This document shows, in pieces, positions 1 through 8,128 of a stretch of DNA of 64,000 nt. The stretch's first letter is position 1, and each line of letters starts with the position of its first letter. Position numbers and translations under genes: made by a program. Location of the stretch: contig CADEFQ010000001.1 of assembly GCA_902826635.1 (NCBI GenBank), positions 62,001-126,000 of the forward strand. Reading direction: 5' to 3'. This stretch comes from an uncultured Pseudomonadota bacterium (lineage in GTDB: Bacteria; Pseudomonadota; Gammaproteobacteria; Steroidobacterales; Steroidobacteraceae). The notes below the pieces were generated by a model, which saw nothing but the letters and a program-made list of their open reading frames with translations, had not been told where the DNA came from and ran no database searches.

Positions 1-240
1 GAGTCGCAGCAGCGTGCCCTCGACTTCGGCGCGAAACTCGTCGCTCAAGACGCTTTCCTGGGCGGCTGCCAGCGCCTGCGCCGCCGCATCGACCGTGAGC
101 GGTCTCGCTGCGAGTTCCTCGAGAAGAAAGGCGGTGGCGGCGTTGATGAAATGCGTCTTGCCCGATGCGCGATGGTAGATCACGCCGAGATCATCCCAGT
201 CCGCCCAGATGCAGTGCGCCGGGTCGGCGCACCGCCACAC
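1..240 (-). CDS. PqqD-like peptide chaperone of the HPr-rel-A type (3' end cut by window edge)
   Basis: Eighty codons are visible before the left edge; the stop is outside. I translated this frame by hand from a GTG at 240, four bases after the stop of the upstream gene. The protein starts VWRCADPAHCIWADWDDLGV and carries the pattern Y-H-x-x-S-G-x-T-H-F-I-N, then F-L-L-E-E-L. This is the signature of the small PqqD-related proteins of the HPr-rel-A system, usually about 90 residues, so only a few residues should be missing. PqqD relatives bind peptides for modifying enzymes; the substrate here is unknown. No clear ribosome-binding site precedes the GTG, so translation is probably coupled to the Tat-protein gene at 245-733. 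A HprK-like kinase gene would be expected beyond the left edge. Confidence 0.7.
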   Translation of the reverse strand, partial: MWRCADPAHCIWADWDDLGVIYHRASGKTHFINAATAFLLEELAARPLTVDAAAQALAAAQESVLSDEFRAEVEGTLLRL

Positions 241-244
241 CGAC

Positions 245-733
245 TCAGACGTCGGTGTAGTTGATGCCACTGCTGAAGGAGTTCAGCGCGGTCGCGGAGA
301 CCAGCATGCCGCGCTTGACGCGCACCTGGGTCGTGCGCCAGCGATTCTGGCGATAGTAGGTGCCGCCGTCGGCGCACATCTTCGACTTCGGCACCTCTTG
401 CGGACCACTGCCCCAGCTGTAGGACTCGGAGGGATCCGTGCGGAAGTAGCGTGAATCCGCATCGATCCGCGTGACATGTCCCATCGGCGGGCTGCCGAGG
501 TCGAACACCTGCGGGTTGTCGGTCGCGTCGATGCCGTCGAAATCGAGGCAGTTGAACTTGCCGTCCTCGGCGCGGCTGTACGTGTTCCCGCCAATCAGGT
601 TGCTGCTGCGCGCGAGCGCGGCCCCACTCTGCAGCGTGAGAATCGCCGGCACGGCCACCGACGCGCCCCGCAACAACAAGCGGCGGCTCACCTTCTGCGG
701 AACGGGGCTCGACTCTTTTCGCTCGACATCCAT
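245..733 (-). CDS. Small Tat-exported protein of unknown function
   Basis: 162 residues. The start at 733 is chosen over the longer frame because AGAGG lies eight bases upstream. The N-terminus has a twin-arginine pattern (S16-R17-R18-L-L-L) followed by a hydrophobic stretch and an A-x-A cleavage site near residue 41. The mature part is about 120 residues with two cysteines (in FNCLDF and KMCADGG) and many Tyr, Ser and Asp, and no domain I recognise. It ends four bases before the PqqD-like gene, so the two are probably co-transcribed. Export of a folded protein through Tat and the link to a peptide-chaperone-like partner suggest it may be a client of that system, but this is inference. Confidence 0.75.
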   Translation of the reverse strand: MDVERKESSPVPQKVSRRLLLRGASVAVPAILTLQSGAALARSSNLIGGNTYSRAEDGKFNCLDFDGIDATDNPQVFDLGSPPMGHVTRIDADSRYFRTDPSESYSWGSGPQEVPKSKMCADGGTYYRQNRWRTTQVRVKRGMLVSATALNSFSSGINYTDV

Positions 734-884
734 CAGCACGACCTCTGCCTTGGCACAAACAAGCATCCCACCGACACAGACATCATGCAAGAGTCCGGCC
801 GGGGTGATCCAACATCAACAACGTCATGCACTTGGCGCGTATTTGACATCTTGTGCTGAAGTTCGCTGTAAAGGGTCCCGACAG

Positions 885-2264
885 CTACCTTCCGCCTTTT
901 CCAAAGACCACGACCTCGACGGTCTGCAGCAGGATCATGAGATCAAACAGCAGCGTGTGGTTCTTCACGTAGTAGAGGTCGTACTGGAGCTTCTCAATCG
1001 CGTCCTTCTCGGACGCGCCGTACGGGTAGCAAAGCTGCGCCCAGCCCGTGATGCCCGGCTTCGCGCAGTGGCGTTCGTCGTAGTACGGCACCGTTTCGCC
1101 GAACTGGCTCACGAACTCGGGGCGCTCGGGCCGCGGCCCGACGAAACTCATGTCACCACGCAGCACATTGAAGACCTGCGGCAACTCGTCGATGCGCACC
1201 TTGCGGATGAAGCGCCCCACGCGCGTCACGCGCGCGTCGCCGGAAGTCGCCCAGCGCGGCCGGCCATCCGATTCGGCGTCGACCGTCATGCTGCGGAACT
1301 TCAGCACGTTGAACACTTTGCCATCGAGTCCGACTCGACGCTGCCGATAGAAATACGGCCCGCGTGGCCCGTCCTCGCAGGCAATGGCAATGAACGTGAC
1401 GAGTATGAACGGCAGCGTGACCGCGAGCAGTGCGAGGGCCGCCATCACGTCGAACGCGCGCTTGGTGAACTGCCGCAGCGGATCGCGGCGGAACCCCTCG
1501 CCGAAGATGATCCAGCTCGGATTGAGCACGTCGAGCCGCACGCGCCCGGTCTCGCGCTCGAGGAAACTGACGAGGTCGATCACCTCGATGCCTGCCAGCC
1601 GGCAGTCGAGCAACTCGCGCACCGGGAACTCGCGCCTGCGATCGTCCATCGCGACGACGATTTCATCGACACCAAGGTTCCCCGCCATGTCGCGCAAGCG
1701 ATCGTCCGGCCCGAGGGCCATCAGGTCGCGCCCCACCATCACCGACTCACCCGGTGCGGCGATATAGCCCGCGACACGGAAGCCGCGTTGATCGGAACGA
1801 CGGCGCAATTGCGAAAGGCTCTGGGCCCGTTGCCCGGCGCCGTAGACCAGGACGACACGCTTGAATGCGTCCTCGTCGAGCAACCGATCGCTGATCAACC
1901 GCACGATCGCGATCAGCAGCAGCGAAAGCGCGCCCCATTCGATCAGCTGAATCGGCGCCGGGCGCAGCGGCTCGACGAAGAAGGTGACCAGCACGACGGC
2001 CGCCATCGCGAGCAAGTGCGCGAGACCGGCGCGCAGCACGACACCCTTGAGGCGCGCGCGCTGGCGCACGCTGTAAAGGCCCATCGCGAGAAGCGACACG
2101 AAGCCGCCGGTGGCGAAAACGAGGATACGCAGCAGCTGCGGCGTGCGGCCATTCAGCCCATCGACGATGATCGGCGCGCTGATGAGGATCAGCGCCTCGA
2201 CGACCGCGAGGAGCGCCGTGGGCAGATGAATGTAATGTCGAAAAAAACGCAGCTTCATCGGCAC
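885..2264 (-). CDS. Undecaprenyl-phosphate sugar phosphotransferase, PEP-CTERM/exosortase-associated type
   Basis: 459 residues. Four hydrophobic segments fill the first ~120 residues, then a Rossmann-like CoA-binding middle part, then the bacterial sugar transferase domain from about 265 to the end, with KRAFDV, FYRQRRVG, KFRSM, IDELPQ and GPRPERPEFV. The family moves a sugar 1-phosphate onto undecaprenyl phosphate at the inner membrane and so starts a repeat unit. The length and the N-terminal type match the transferases found in exosortase (PEP-CTERM) polysaccharide loci. The start is GTG at 2264, 12 bases after GGAAG; an ATG at 2258 is the alternative. It is oriented away from the lipoprotein at 2557, and no exosortase lies in the window. 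Confidence 0.88.
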   Translation of the reverse strand: MPMKLRFFRHYIHLPTALLAVVEALILISAPIIVDGLNGRTPQLLRILVFATGGFVSLLAMGLYSVRQRARLKGVVLRAGLAHLLAMAAVVLVTFFVEPLRPAPIQLIEWGALSLLLIAIVRLISDRLLDEDAFKRVVLVYGAGQRAQSLSQLRRRSDQRGFRVAGYIAAPGESVMVGRDLMALGPDDRLRDMAGNLGVDEIVVAMDDRRREFPVRELLDCRLAGIEVIDLVSFLERETGRVRLDVLNPSWIIFGEGFRRDPLRQFTKRAFDVMAALALLAVTLPFILVTFIAIACEDGPRGPYFYRQRRVGLDGKVFNVLKFRSMTVDAESDGRPRWATSGDARVTRVGRFIRKVRIDELPQVFNVLRGDMSFVGPRPERPEFVSQFGETVPYYDERHCAKPGITGWAQLCYPYGASEKDAIEKLQYDLYYVKNHTLLFDLMILLQTVEVVVFGKGGR

Positions 2265-2483
2265 CCGCGATCAGTTCTTCCGTTGCCCGGGATGGCGCCC
2301 GGCGCGCCGCAGTCTAGGCGGCGGACGGCGACAAAATCGTGATGGGCCTCACGCACTTTGCGGTCGATACCCGACGCACCGCGTGAACAACACCACACAA
2401 GTGCCTGCCGCGCGTCGTGATTATCGCCGCGCGAAGTGGATCACGCCACTGAAAATGTCTCCGAATACAGACGCTTAAGGTTA

Positions 2484-2512
2484 TTGAAGGGGCCCACCCC
2501 AACACCTATTGT
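2484..2512 (+). promoter_or_regulatory. Candidate sigma-70 promoter of the first lipoprotein gene
   Basis: TTGAAG (2484-2489) and TATTGT (2507-2512) are separated by 17 bases, each matching four of six consensus positions, 45 bases before the ATG at 2557. The remaining 2265-2483 between the divergent genes shows no gene and no RNA motif I can name. Confidence 0.4.
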
Positions 2513-2556
2513 GCCGCACGACTCTTCAGGCAATTGCGGGATGGAGCTTGCGCGTA

Positions 2557-3222
2557 ATGAGACTGATTTCCGGTGCATTGGTGATTGCGGCCCTCAGCCT
2601 CGGCTTGCAGGCCTGCGGTGGTTCCGATTCGGAGAGCGGGAACGCCACGACGCCTCCGCCGGCGACCAATCGCGCGCCCACGATTTCCGGCAGCCCCGCC
2701 ACGCAGGTGACGGCCGGCCAGGCGTACTCCTTCACGCCGCAGGCCTCGGATCCTGAAGGCGCTACGCTCACCTTCTCCATCACGAACAAGCCCACGTGGG
2801 CGACCTTCAGTTCCTCGACCGGGCGCCTCTCGGGCACACCGGCCGCGGGCGATGTCGGCACGACGTCCGGCGTGGTGATCAGTGTCACCGACGGCTCGAA
2901 TTCCGTGAGCCTCGCCGGTTTCAACCTCGTGGTGTCGGCGAGCACGACACCGCCGCCCACCACCGGCAACGCCACGCTCAACTGGCAGCCGCCGACCGAG
3001 CGCACCGACGGCACGTCGCTCACGAACCTGAATGGCTACCGGATCTACTACGGTACAACCCCGGGCAACTATTCGAGCAGCGTGAACCTGACGAATCCCG
3101 GCCTCACGAGTTACGTGATCGAGAATCTCGCGGCGGGAACGTGGTACTTCGTGATGACGGCCATCGACGGCACGGGCCTCGAGAGCGCGCGCACCAATCC
3201 GGTGTCGAAGACGATCAGCTGA
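2557..3222 (+). CDS. Lipoprotein with one Ig-like domain and a fibronectin type III-like domain
   Basis: 221 residues from the ATG at 2557, preceded by GGAG. An earlier in-frame start at 2509 would bury the signal peptide and is rejected. Residues 1-19 form a lipoprotein signal with lipobox LQAC (Cys20). A low-complexity linker is followed by one putative Ig module (about 37-125, starting NRAPTISGSPA, with WATFSSSTGRLSGTPA) and a C-terminal fn3-like module (about 135-221). The same two modules, with the same closing pattern GTWYF...GLES, recur in the larger lipoprotein at 3746, so the two are paralogues. Likely role: surface or periplasmic adhesin-like protein; the binding partner is unknown. 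Confidence 0.8.
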   Translation: MRLISGALVIAALSLGLQACGGSDSESGNATTPPPATNRAPTISGSPATQVTAGQAYSFTPQASDPEGATLTFSITNKPTWATFSSSTGRLSGTPAAGDVGTTSGVVISVTDGSNSVSLAGFNLVVSASTTPPPTTGNATLNWQPPTERTDGTSLTNLNGYRIYYGTTPGNYSSSVNLTNPGLTSYVIENLAAGTWYFVMTAIDGTGLESARTNPVSKTIS

Positions 3223-3247
3223 TCACCGCCGCACGGCGCGGCGCGAA

Positions 3248-3323
3248 TGGCGTCCCCAAGGGGATTCGAACCCCTGTCGCCGCCGTGAAAGGGCAGTGTC
3301 CTGGGCCTCTAGACGATGGGGAC
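3248..3323 (-). tRNA. tRNA-Glu (TTC)
   Basis: 76 bases including an encoded CCA. The sequence starts GTCCCCATCGTCTAGAGGCC, has anticodon loop CTTTCAC with anticodon TTC, the T-loop GGTTCGAATCC and a closing acceptor stem GGGGAC. It is very close to E. coli tRNA-Glu. It lies 15 bases downstream of tRNA-Ala on the same strand. Confidence 0.97.
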
Positions 3324-3338
3324 GCCGTAACCAAAATT

Positions 3339-3414
<76 letters not shown>

Positions 3415-3540
3415 ACGAAAGGGGCGCGAAACTACGCAAGCCCCAACGCTATGTCAAGGCGCTGCGCGTTTGCCTTAATTCCCCGAATACGACAAAACCT
3501 GATGTCGTCGCCCTGAGACATTATGCGCGCGAAATTCGCG

Positions 3541-3550
3541 TGCTAATAAT
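3541..3550 (+). promoter_or_regulatory. Extended -10 promoter element before the riboswitch
   Basis: TGCTAATAAT is an extended -10 box (TGn then TAATAAT). A start about seven bases later would fall at the first bases of the riboswitch aptamer, which supports the call. The -35 is weak; TTATGC at 3521-3526 has the right 17-base spacing. Confidence 0.45.
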
Positions 3551-3552
3551 GG

Positions 3553-3645
3553 CGCGTCACTCAAAGGCATACCCGTCGCAAGGCGGGGACGCAAAGCCTC
3601 CGGTCTCGGGGTCAGAACGGCTCGAGATAGCGGGGTTGCCGGCCA
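3553..3645 (+). ncRNA. Cyclic-di-GMP-I (GEMM) riboswitch
   Basis: The stretch shows the class I aptamer: a CAAAGGC receptor segment, a helix CCCGTC/GGCGGG closed by a GCAA tetraloop (3578-3581), the hallmark GGGACGCAAAGCCTCCGG (3586-3603), a second helix with TCTCG/CGAGA arms and the closing AGCGGGGTTGCCGG (3629-3642). The aptamer binds c-di-GMP. It lies 100 bases upstream of the lipoprotein at 3746, in the sense direction, with a plausible promoter directly before it. No U-tract terminator is visible in 3646-3745, so control is more likely at translation or through Rho. Whether the ligand switches expression on or off cannot be read from the sequence. Confidence 0.93.
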
Positions 3646-3745
3646 GGCTCGACGTCACGAGCGTTGCCGTCATACCCGCTAGCTCCTGGATCCGCCTCCT
3701 CACGAGACCGCTGTCGATGCGGGGAAACTCGAGGAACGCGCGGAA

Positions 3746-5530
3746 ATGAAAAACTATTTTGCCTGTCTCGGCGTCATCGCGACGCTGGCCCTCGCCGGCT
3801 GTATCGACGAGGAAAAAGACCCGGCGAACGTCGAAGTGCCGGGCGATCCGCCGGCCGCCAACACGGCGCCGGAGATTTCCGGCACACCGCCCACCACGAT
3901 CGAAGCGGGGCAGACCTACTCCTTCACGCCGACCGCGAGTGACGCCAACGGGGACGTGCTCACTTTCGCCGCGACGGGCCTGCCCGCCTGGGCCACGTTC
4001 AATTCCGCGACCGGCACGATCACCGGCATTCCGTCCGACGCGAACGTCGGCGAGTCGGGCGACATCAATCTGTCGGTCAGCGATGGCAAGGCGCAGAAGT
4101 CGCTGCCGCCGTTTCGGGTCAAGACCAATCCCCGCAACGGCCAGACGCCAAACACGCCGCCCACGATTTCGGGCGTGCCACCGGCCAGCGTCACGGTCGG
4201 CCAGGCCTACAGCTTCACGCCGACGGCCGCCGACGCGAATGGCGATGCGCTGACGTTCTCCATCGCGGGCATGCCCGGCTGGGCGAGCTTTTCGACCAGC
4301 ACGGGCCGACTCTCCGGTACACCCGGCACGGCGGGGACCTTCTCGAACATCCGGATCAGCGTCACCGATGGCAAGGCTTCGGTCGCGCTCCCCACCTTCG
4401 CCATTCTGGTGCAGGCGCAGACCCCGACCAACCGCGCGCCGACCATCAGCGGCTCGCCCGCGGCGACGGCGACCGTCGGCACGGCATGGTCATTCCAGCC
4501 GACAGCCAACGATCCGGACGGCAACACCCTCACCTTCAGCATCGCGAACCGGCCCGCGTGGGCCACTTTCAACACGAGCACGGGGCGCCTCTCCGGCACG
4601 CCGGCCTCCGCCCAGGTCGGCACCTTCTCCGGCATCGTGATCAGTGTCAGCGATGGCGCGGCGGGAGCCTCGCTGCCGGCATTCGCCGTTACCGTGACCG
4701 CGGCCGCCAACCGTGCGCCGACGATCTCGGGCACACCGACGACTTCGGTGAACGCCGGCTCGGCCTACGGCTTCACGCCGACGGCTTCCGACCCCGACGG
4801 CGATACCCTCGCCTTCGGCATCGCGAACATGCCCGCGTGGGCAACCTTCAACACGACGACGGGGCGTCTCTCGGGCACGCCGACCGCGTCCAACGCCGGC
4901 ACGACTGCAAACATCACCATCAGCGTGAGCGACGGCAAGGGCGGCAACGCGACGCTGGCCGCGTTCTCCGTGACCGTCAATGCGACGAACCGCGCGCCGA
5001 CGATCTCGGGCACGCCGTCGACTTCGGTCAATGTCGGCTCGCCCTACAGCTTCACCCCAACCGCCTCCGACCCCGACAGCGATACGCTCGCGTACGGCAT
5101 CGCGAACAAGCCCGCCTGGGCGAGCTTTGATACGGCGACGGGCCGCCTCGCCGGCACGCCGGCCGCGGCGGATGTCGGTACGACGGCGAACGTCGTGATC
5201 AGTGTCAGCGACGGCAAAGGCGGGAACGCCACGTTGCCGGCGTTCTCGATCACGGTGGCGAGCGTCAGCACCGGCTCAGCGACGCTGACGTGGACCGCAC
5301 CGACGGAGAACGACGACGGCTCCACGCTGACGAATCTCGCGGGCTACCGGATCGCTTACGGCACGAGCGCCACGGCACTGACGCAGACGGTGCAGGTCGC
5401 GAATGCCGGCCTCACGACCTACGTGATCGACAATCTCGCGCAAGGCACGTGGTACTTCGCGATGCGGGCCTACACGAGCGCCGGGCTCGAGAGCGCGCCG
5501 ACGAACCTGGTGAGCAAGGTCATCCAGTAG
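3746..5530 (+). CDS. Lipoprotein with five tandem Ig-like modules and a C-terminal fn3-like module
   Basis: 594 residues; GAGGA lies ten bases before the ATG. Residues 1-18 are a signal peptide with lipobox LAGC (Cys19). Five modules of about 93 residues start near 39, 136, 229, 322 and 415, each with N-x-A/P-P-x-I-S-G and a W-A-x-F...T-G...G-T/I-P core typical of putative Ig (cadherin-like) domains; D-x-D/N-G-D motifs may bind calcium. An fn3-like module fills 509-594. The last three repeats are most alike at DNA level. The riboswitch upstream ties expression to c-di-GMP, which normally governs attachment and biofilm, so an adhesin or matrix protein is the best guess. Its last 11 bases overlap convergent gltX. 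Confidence 0.85.
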   Translation: MKNYFACLGVIATLALAGCIDEEKDPANVEVPGDPPAANTAPEISGTPPTTIEAGQTYSFTPTASDANGDVLTFAATGLPAWATFNSATGTITGIPSDANVGESGDINLSVSDGKAQKSLPPFRVKTNPRNGQTPNTPPTISGVPPASVTVGQAYSFTPTAADANGDALTFSIAGMPGWASFSTSTGRLSGTPGTAGTFSNIRISVTDGKASVALPTFAILVQAQTPTNRAPTISGSPAATATVGTAWSFQPTANDPDGNTLTFSIANRPAWATFNTSTGRLSGTPASAQVGTFSGIVISVSDGAAGASLPAFAVTVTAAANRAPTISGTPTTSVNAGSAYGFTPTASDPDGDTLAFGIANMPAWATFNTTTGRLSGTPTASNAGTTANITISVSDGKGGNATLAAFSVTVNATNRAPTISGTPSTSVNVGSPYSFTPTASDPDSDTLAYGIANKPAWASFDTATGRLAGTPAAADVGTTANVVISVSDGKGGNATLPAFSITVASVSTGSATLTWTAPTENDDGSTLTNLAGYRIAYGTSATALTQTVQVANAGLTTYVIDNLAQGTWYFAMRAYTSAGLESAPTNLVSKVIQ

Positions 5531-6905
5531 CCGCGGCAAGGCGTGCGAGCACGCGCTCCCGCCCGAGCAGCGCGAGCGTCTGGTCGATCGGCGGCGAGAC
5601 CGTGCCGCCGCTCACCGCGACCCGCACCGGCTGCGCGATCTTGCCAAGGCCCACGCCGAGTTCCGTCGCCAGCGCCTCGACGGCGGCATGGAGGGCCGGC
5701 GCCTGCCAGTCGACGAGCGCGGCGAGGCGTTCGCGAAGCGTCGCGAGCATCGCCTTCGCGTCCCCCGTCAGGTGCTTCGCCACCGCCTTCGGGTCGGAGT
5801 CGAACGCGTCGGTGAAGAAGAAGCGGCTCGCCTGCGCCATTTCCTTGAGCGTTTTCGTGCGCTCACGCTGCGCGAGGATCACGCCCTCGATCAGCGGCGC
5901 GTCTTCCGTCGGCAGACCCAGGCGCGCGAGGTGCGCCTTGAGGTAAGGCGCGACCTTCGCCGGTGTGGCGCGCATCAAGTGCTGCTGGTTGAGCCACAGG
6001 AGCTTCTCGGGGTTGAACGCCGAGGCTGCCTTGTTGACGTCGGCGATGTCGAAGAGCGCGATCATTTCCTCGCGCGTGAAGATCTCCTGGTCGCCATGCG
6101 ACCAGCCGAGCCGCACGAGATAGTTGAGGAGCGCATCGGGCAGGAACCCCTCCTCTTCGTATTGCAGCACGCTCACCGCGCCGTGGCGCTTCGAGAGCTT
6201 CGCGCCGTCCGGGCCGAGGATCATCGGCACGTGCGCGTAGGCGGGCGGTGTGTGCCCGAGCGCGGCGAGCATGTTCATCTGCCGCGGCGTGTTGTTGATG
6301 TGATCGTCGCCGCGGATCACGTGGGTGATCCCCATGTCCGCATCGTCCACGACCACGCAGAAATTGTAGGTGGGCGTGCCGTCGGACCGAGCGATGATCA
6401 GGTCGTCGAGTTCGGAGTTCCTGAACGTGATGTCCCCGTGCACCAGGTCGTGCACGACCACCTCGCCGTCGAGCGGATTGCGAAAACGCACCACCGGCGC
6501 CACGCCCGCAACCGGCGCCTTGCGATCACGGCAGCGCCCGTCGTAGCGAGGCTTTTCCTTGCGGGCAGTCTGATCGGCCCGCATCTGCTCGAGCTCTTCC
6601 TTCGAGCAAAAACAGTGATACGCGGTGCCCGCGGCGAGCATCTGCCCGATCACCTGCGCGTAGCGATCGAAACGCTGTGTCTGGTAGTACGGCCCTTCGT
6701 CCGCGTCGAGGCCGAGCCAATGCATCCCCTCGACGATCACGCGCACGGCTTCGTCGGTCGAACGCTCGCGGTCGGTGTCTTCGACCCGCAGGATGAACTT
6801 GCCGCCGTGGCGGCGGGCCTGCAGCCAGGAAAAGAGCGCAGTGCGCACCCCGCCGATGTGAAGGAGACCGGTCGGGCTCGGCGCGAAACGTGTGACGATA
6901 CTCAT
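5520..6905 (-). CDS. gltX: Glutamate-tRNA ligase
   Basis: 461 residues, close to the usual length. The enzyme charges tRNA-Glu in the cytoplasm. The class I HIGH motif is PSPTGLLHIGG (9-19) and the KMSKS motif is KLSKR (236-240). The zinc-site cysteines C98, C100 and C125 are present, but residue 127 is Asp where E. coli has the fourth ligand His. The C-terminal helical anticodon domain (about 320-461) is complete. Start ATG at 6905. The gene lies between the tRNA-Glu/tRNA-Ala pair and tRNA-Val, and its 3' end overlaps the convergent lipoprotein gene. Confidence 0.97.
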   Translation of the reverse strand: MSIVTRFAPSPTGLLHIGGVRTALFSWLQARRHGGKFILRVEDTDRERSTDEAVRVIVEGMHWLGLDADEGPYYQTQRFDRYAQVIGQMLAAGTAYHCFCSKEELEQMRADQTARKEKPRYDGRCRDRKAPVAGVAPVVRFRNPLDGEVVVHDLVHGDITFRNSELDDLIIARSDGTPTYNFCVVVDDADMGITHVIRGDDHINNTPRQMNMLAALGHTPPAYAHVPMILGPDGAKLSKRHGAVSVLQYEEEGFLPDALLNYLVRLGWSHGDQEIFTREEMIALFDIADVNKAASAFNPEKLLWLNQQHLMRATPAKVAPYLKAHLARLGLPTEDAPLIEGVILAQRERTKTLKEMAQASRFFFTDAFDSDPKAVAKHLTGDAKAMLATLRERLAALVDWQAPALHAAVEALATELGVGLGKIAQPVRVAVSGGTVSPPIDQTLALLGRERVLARLAAATG

Positions 6906-7010
6906 GGAGGTGCGGGGAAACCAGGGGGCCGCGGATGGTAACAGATTGATTTCGCACGGCCGATTGATTCGCCGCCCTCGCCCCCTTAAACTGCGCGCCC
7001 TCCTAACGGC

Positions 7011-7085
7011 GGACGGTTAGCTCAGCGGTAGAGCACTGCTTTCACACGGCAGGGGTCGCAGGTTCAATCCCTGCACCGTCCACCA
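7011..7085 (+). tRNA. tRNA-Val (CAC)
   Basis: 75 bases with encoded CCA. It starts GGACGGTTAGCTCAGCGGTA, has anticodon loop TTCACAC (anticodon CAC) and T-arm GCAGGTTCAATCCCTGC. It is a single gene, divergent from gltX. Confidence 0.95.
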
Positions 7086-7111
7086 GGATTTCGCCGCACC
7101 GCCGGCGGTCA

Positions 7112-7936
7112 TCAGGCGCTACGCGCCCCTCCCCTGATTCCCTGCCACGCGAGGTACAGCGACGCCGCGACCGCGAGGTAGGTACCGAAGCCGATCGAGA
7201 TCGCCTTGCGCATCTCGGCTGCGGCCTGCTTCGCCATGTCGCGCGCCATCTGCTGGTATTCCTCGCCGCCGAACGCACCCGCGGTTTCGAGCCCCGCATT
7301 GAATTGCTGGTTCATTTTCCAGTAGCTGATGACGAGCACGAGCAGCATCAGCGCCAGCGGCGCAACCATGCCGAGGCGCGCACGCGAATGCGACCAGACT
7401 TGCGGCAGAAACACCGCCAGCAGCGATGCGAAGCACAGCAGGCCATAGAGGCCGGCGCTGCCGCCGCCCATTGCCGCCACTCCGCCGCTGTTGAGGAACT
7501 TCAGGCCCTGGTAGAACGTCACCGAGTTCTTGCCCATCATCCCCAGTTCCGCTGAAACCGCCGGCAGGAAGAACCAGCCGAGGATCACCGCGAACAGTGC
7601 GCCGAGCACTGGATAGCCAATGCGCTGCGCGTATTGCTGCAGGACCGGCAGGCCCTTCGCCTGGAACTCGGCGGCAAACTTCTTCGCCGATTCCTGCGCG
7701 GCGCCAAGCGCCTGCGCCGCCTGCTCACCCGCGACGCCCGATGCGCCGACCGACCGCAGCGCGACGATGCGCCCCGCGTCGTCGAACTCGACATCGACCG
7801 CCATGTTCGCCTTCGGCGCGAACTCGGACTTCCACATGCCTTCGAGCCGGAACGCGTGCTGATTGCCGTCAACGAATACGAGGCCCTCACCGGCGCTCGT
7901 GTCGCGAAGTATGCGGCCCCGCTTGGTCGTGCTCAT
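7112..7936 (-). CDS. Membrane protein of unknown function with a small N-terminal beta domain
   Basis: 274 residues. The first ~60 residues (RGRILRDTSAGEGLVFVDGN...VDVEFDDAGRIVAL) look like a small beta-barrel or cold-shock-like fold. Four likely membrane segments follow near 107-129, 165-185, 193-210 and 251-268, with a charged Ala/Gln/Lys-rich loop before the last. I do not recognise the family. GGGAGAAGG lies directly before the ATG, and a short open frame with its own strong site ends on the same ATGA (see 7933-8016). Confidence 0.7.
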   Translation of the reverse strand: MSTTKRGRILRDTSAGEGLVFVDGNQHAFRLEGMWKSEFAPKANMAVDVEFDDAGRIVALRSVGASGVAGEQAAQALGAAQESAKKFAAEFQAKGLPVLQQYAQRIGYPVLGALFAVILGWFFLPAVSAELGMMGKNSVTFYQGLKFLNSGGVAAMGGGSAGLYGLLCFASLLAVFLPQVWSHSRARLGMVAPLALMLLVLVISYWKMNQQFNAGLETAGAFGGEEYQQMARDMAKQAAAEMRKAISIGFGTYLAVAASLYLAWQGIRGGARSA

Positions 7937-8016
7937 GCCCTTCTCCCTGGTTGTTGTTTTCCCGGCCCGGCTGCGGCCGTTCCGACCCCAAGCTCGTAGC
8001 GGGTTCGAACGTCCAT
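7933..8016 (-). CDS. Possible 27-residue leader peptide before the membrane protein
   Basis: A short open frame starts at ATG 8016 behind GGGAGAAGGAAC, one of the strongest Shine-Dalgarno matches in the window, and its TGA overlaps the ATG of the downstream gene as ATGA. It reads MDVRTRYELG, then turns Gly/Ala/Arg-rich. The arrangement suggests translational coupling or a leader peptide. It could also be chance, since the second purine-rich site near 7940 already serves the main gene. Confidence 0.35.
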   Translation of the reverse strand: MDVRTRYELGVGTAAAGPGKQQPGRRA

Positions 8017-8128
8017 GTTCCTTCTCCCGAGCGCCCCGAAGGCGGACACTACTTCTCTTTCAGCTGCTTGAAAAGGCCGATGACCCGGCCCTGGCGCGCG
8101 CCCGCCCCCCATGGGCCGAGGCGGCTGA

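Noticed and set aside
471..2342. 623-codon open frame on the + strand
   Set aside because: It lies antisense to the sugar transferase gene and has a composition typical of a high-GC shadow frame, with no domain.
2489..2500. GGGGCCCACCCC as a terminator hairpin
   Set aside because: The stem is short, has no T-run and falls in the promoter spacer of the lipoprotein gene.
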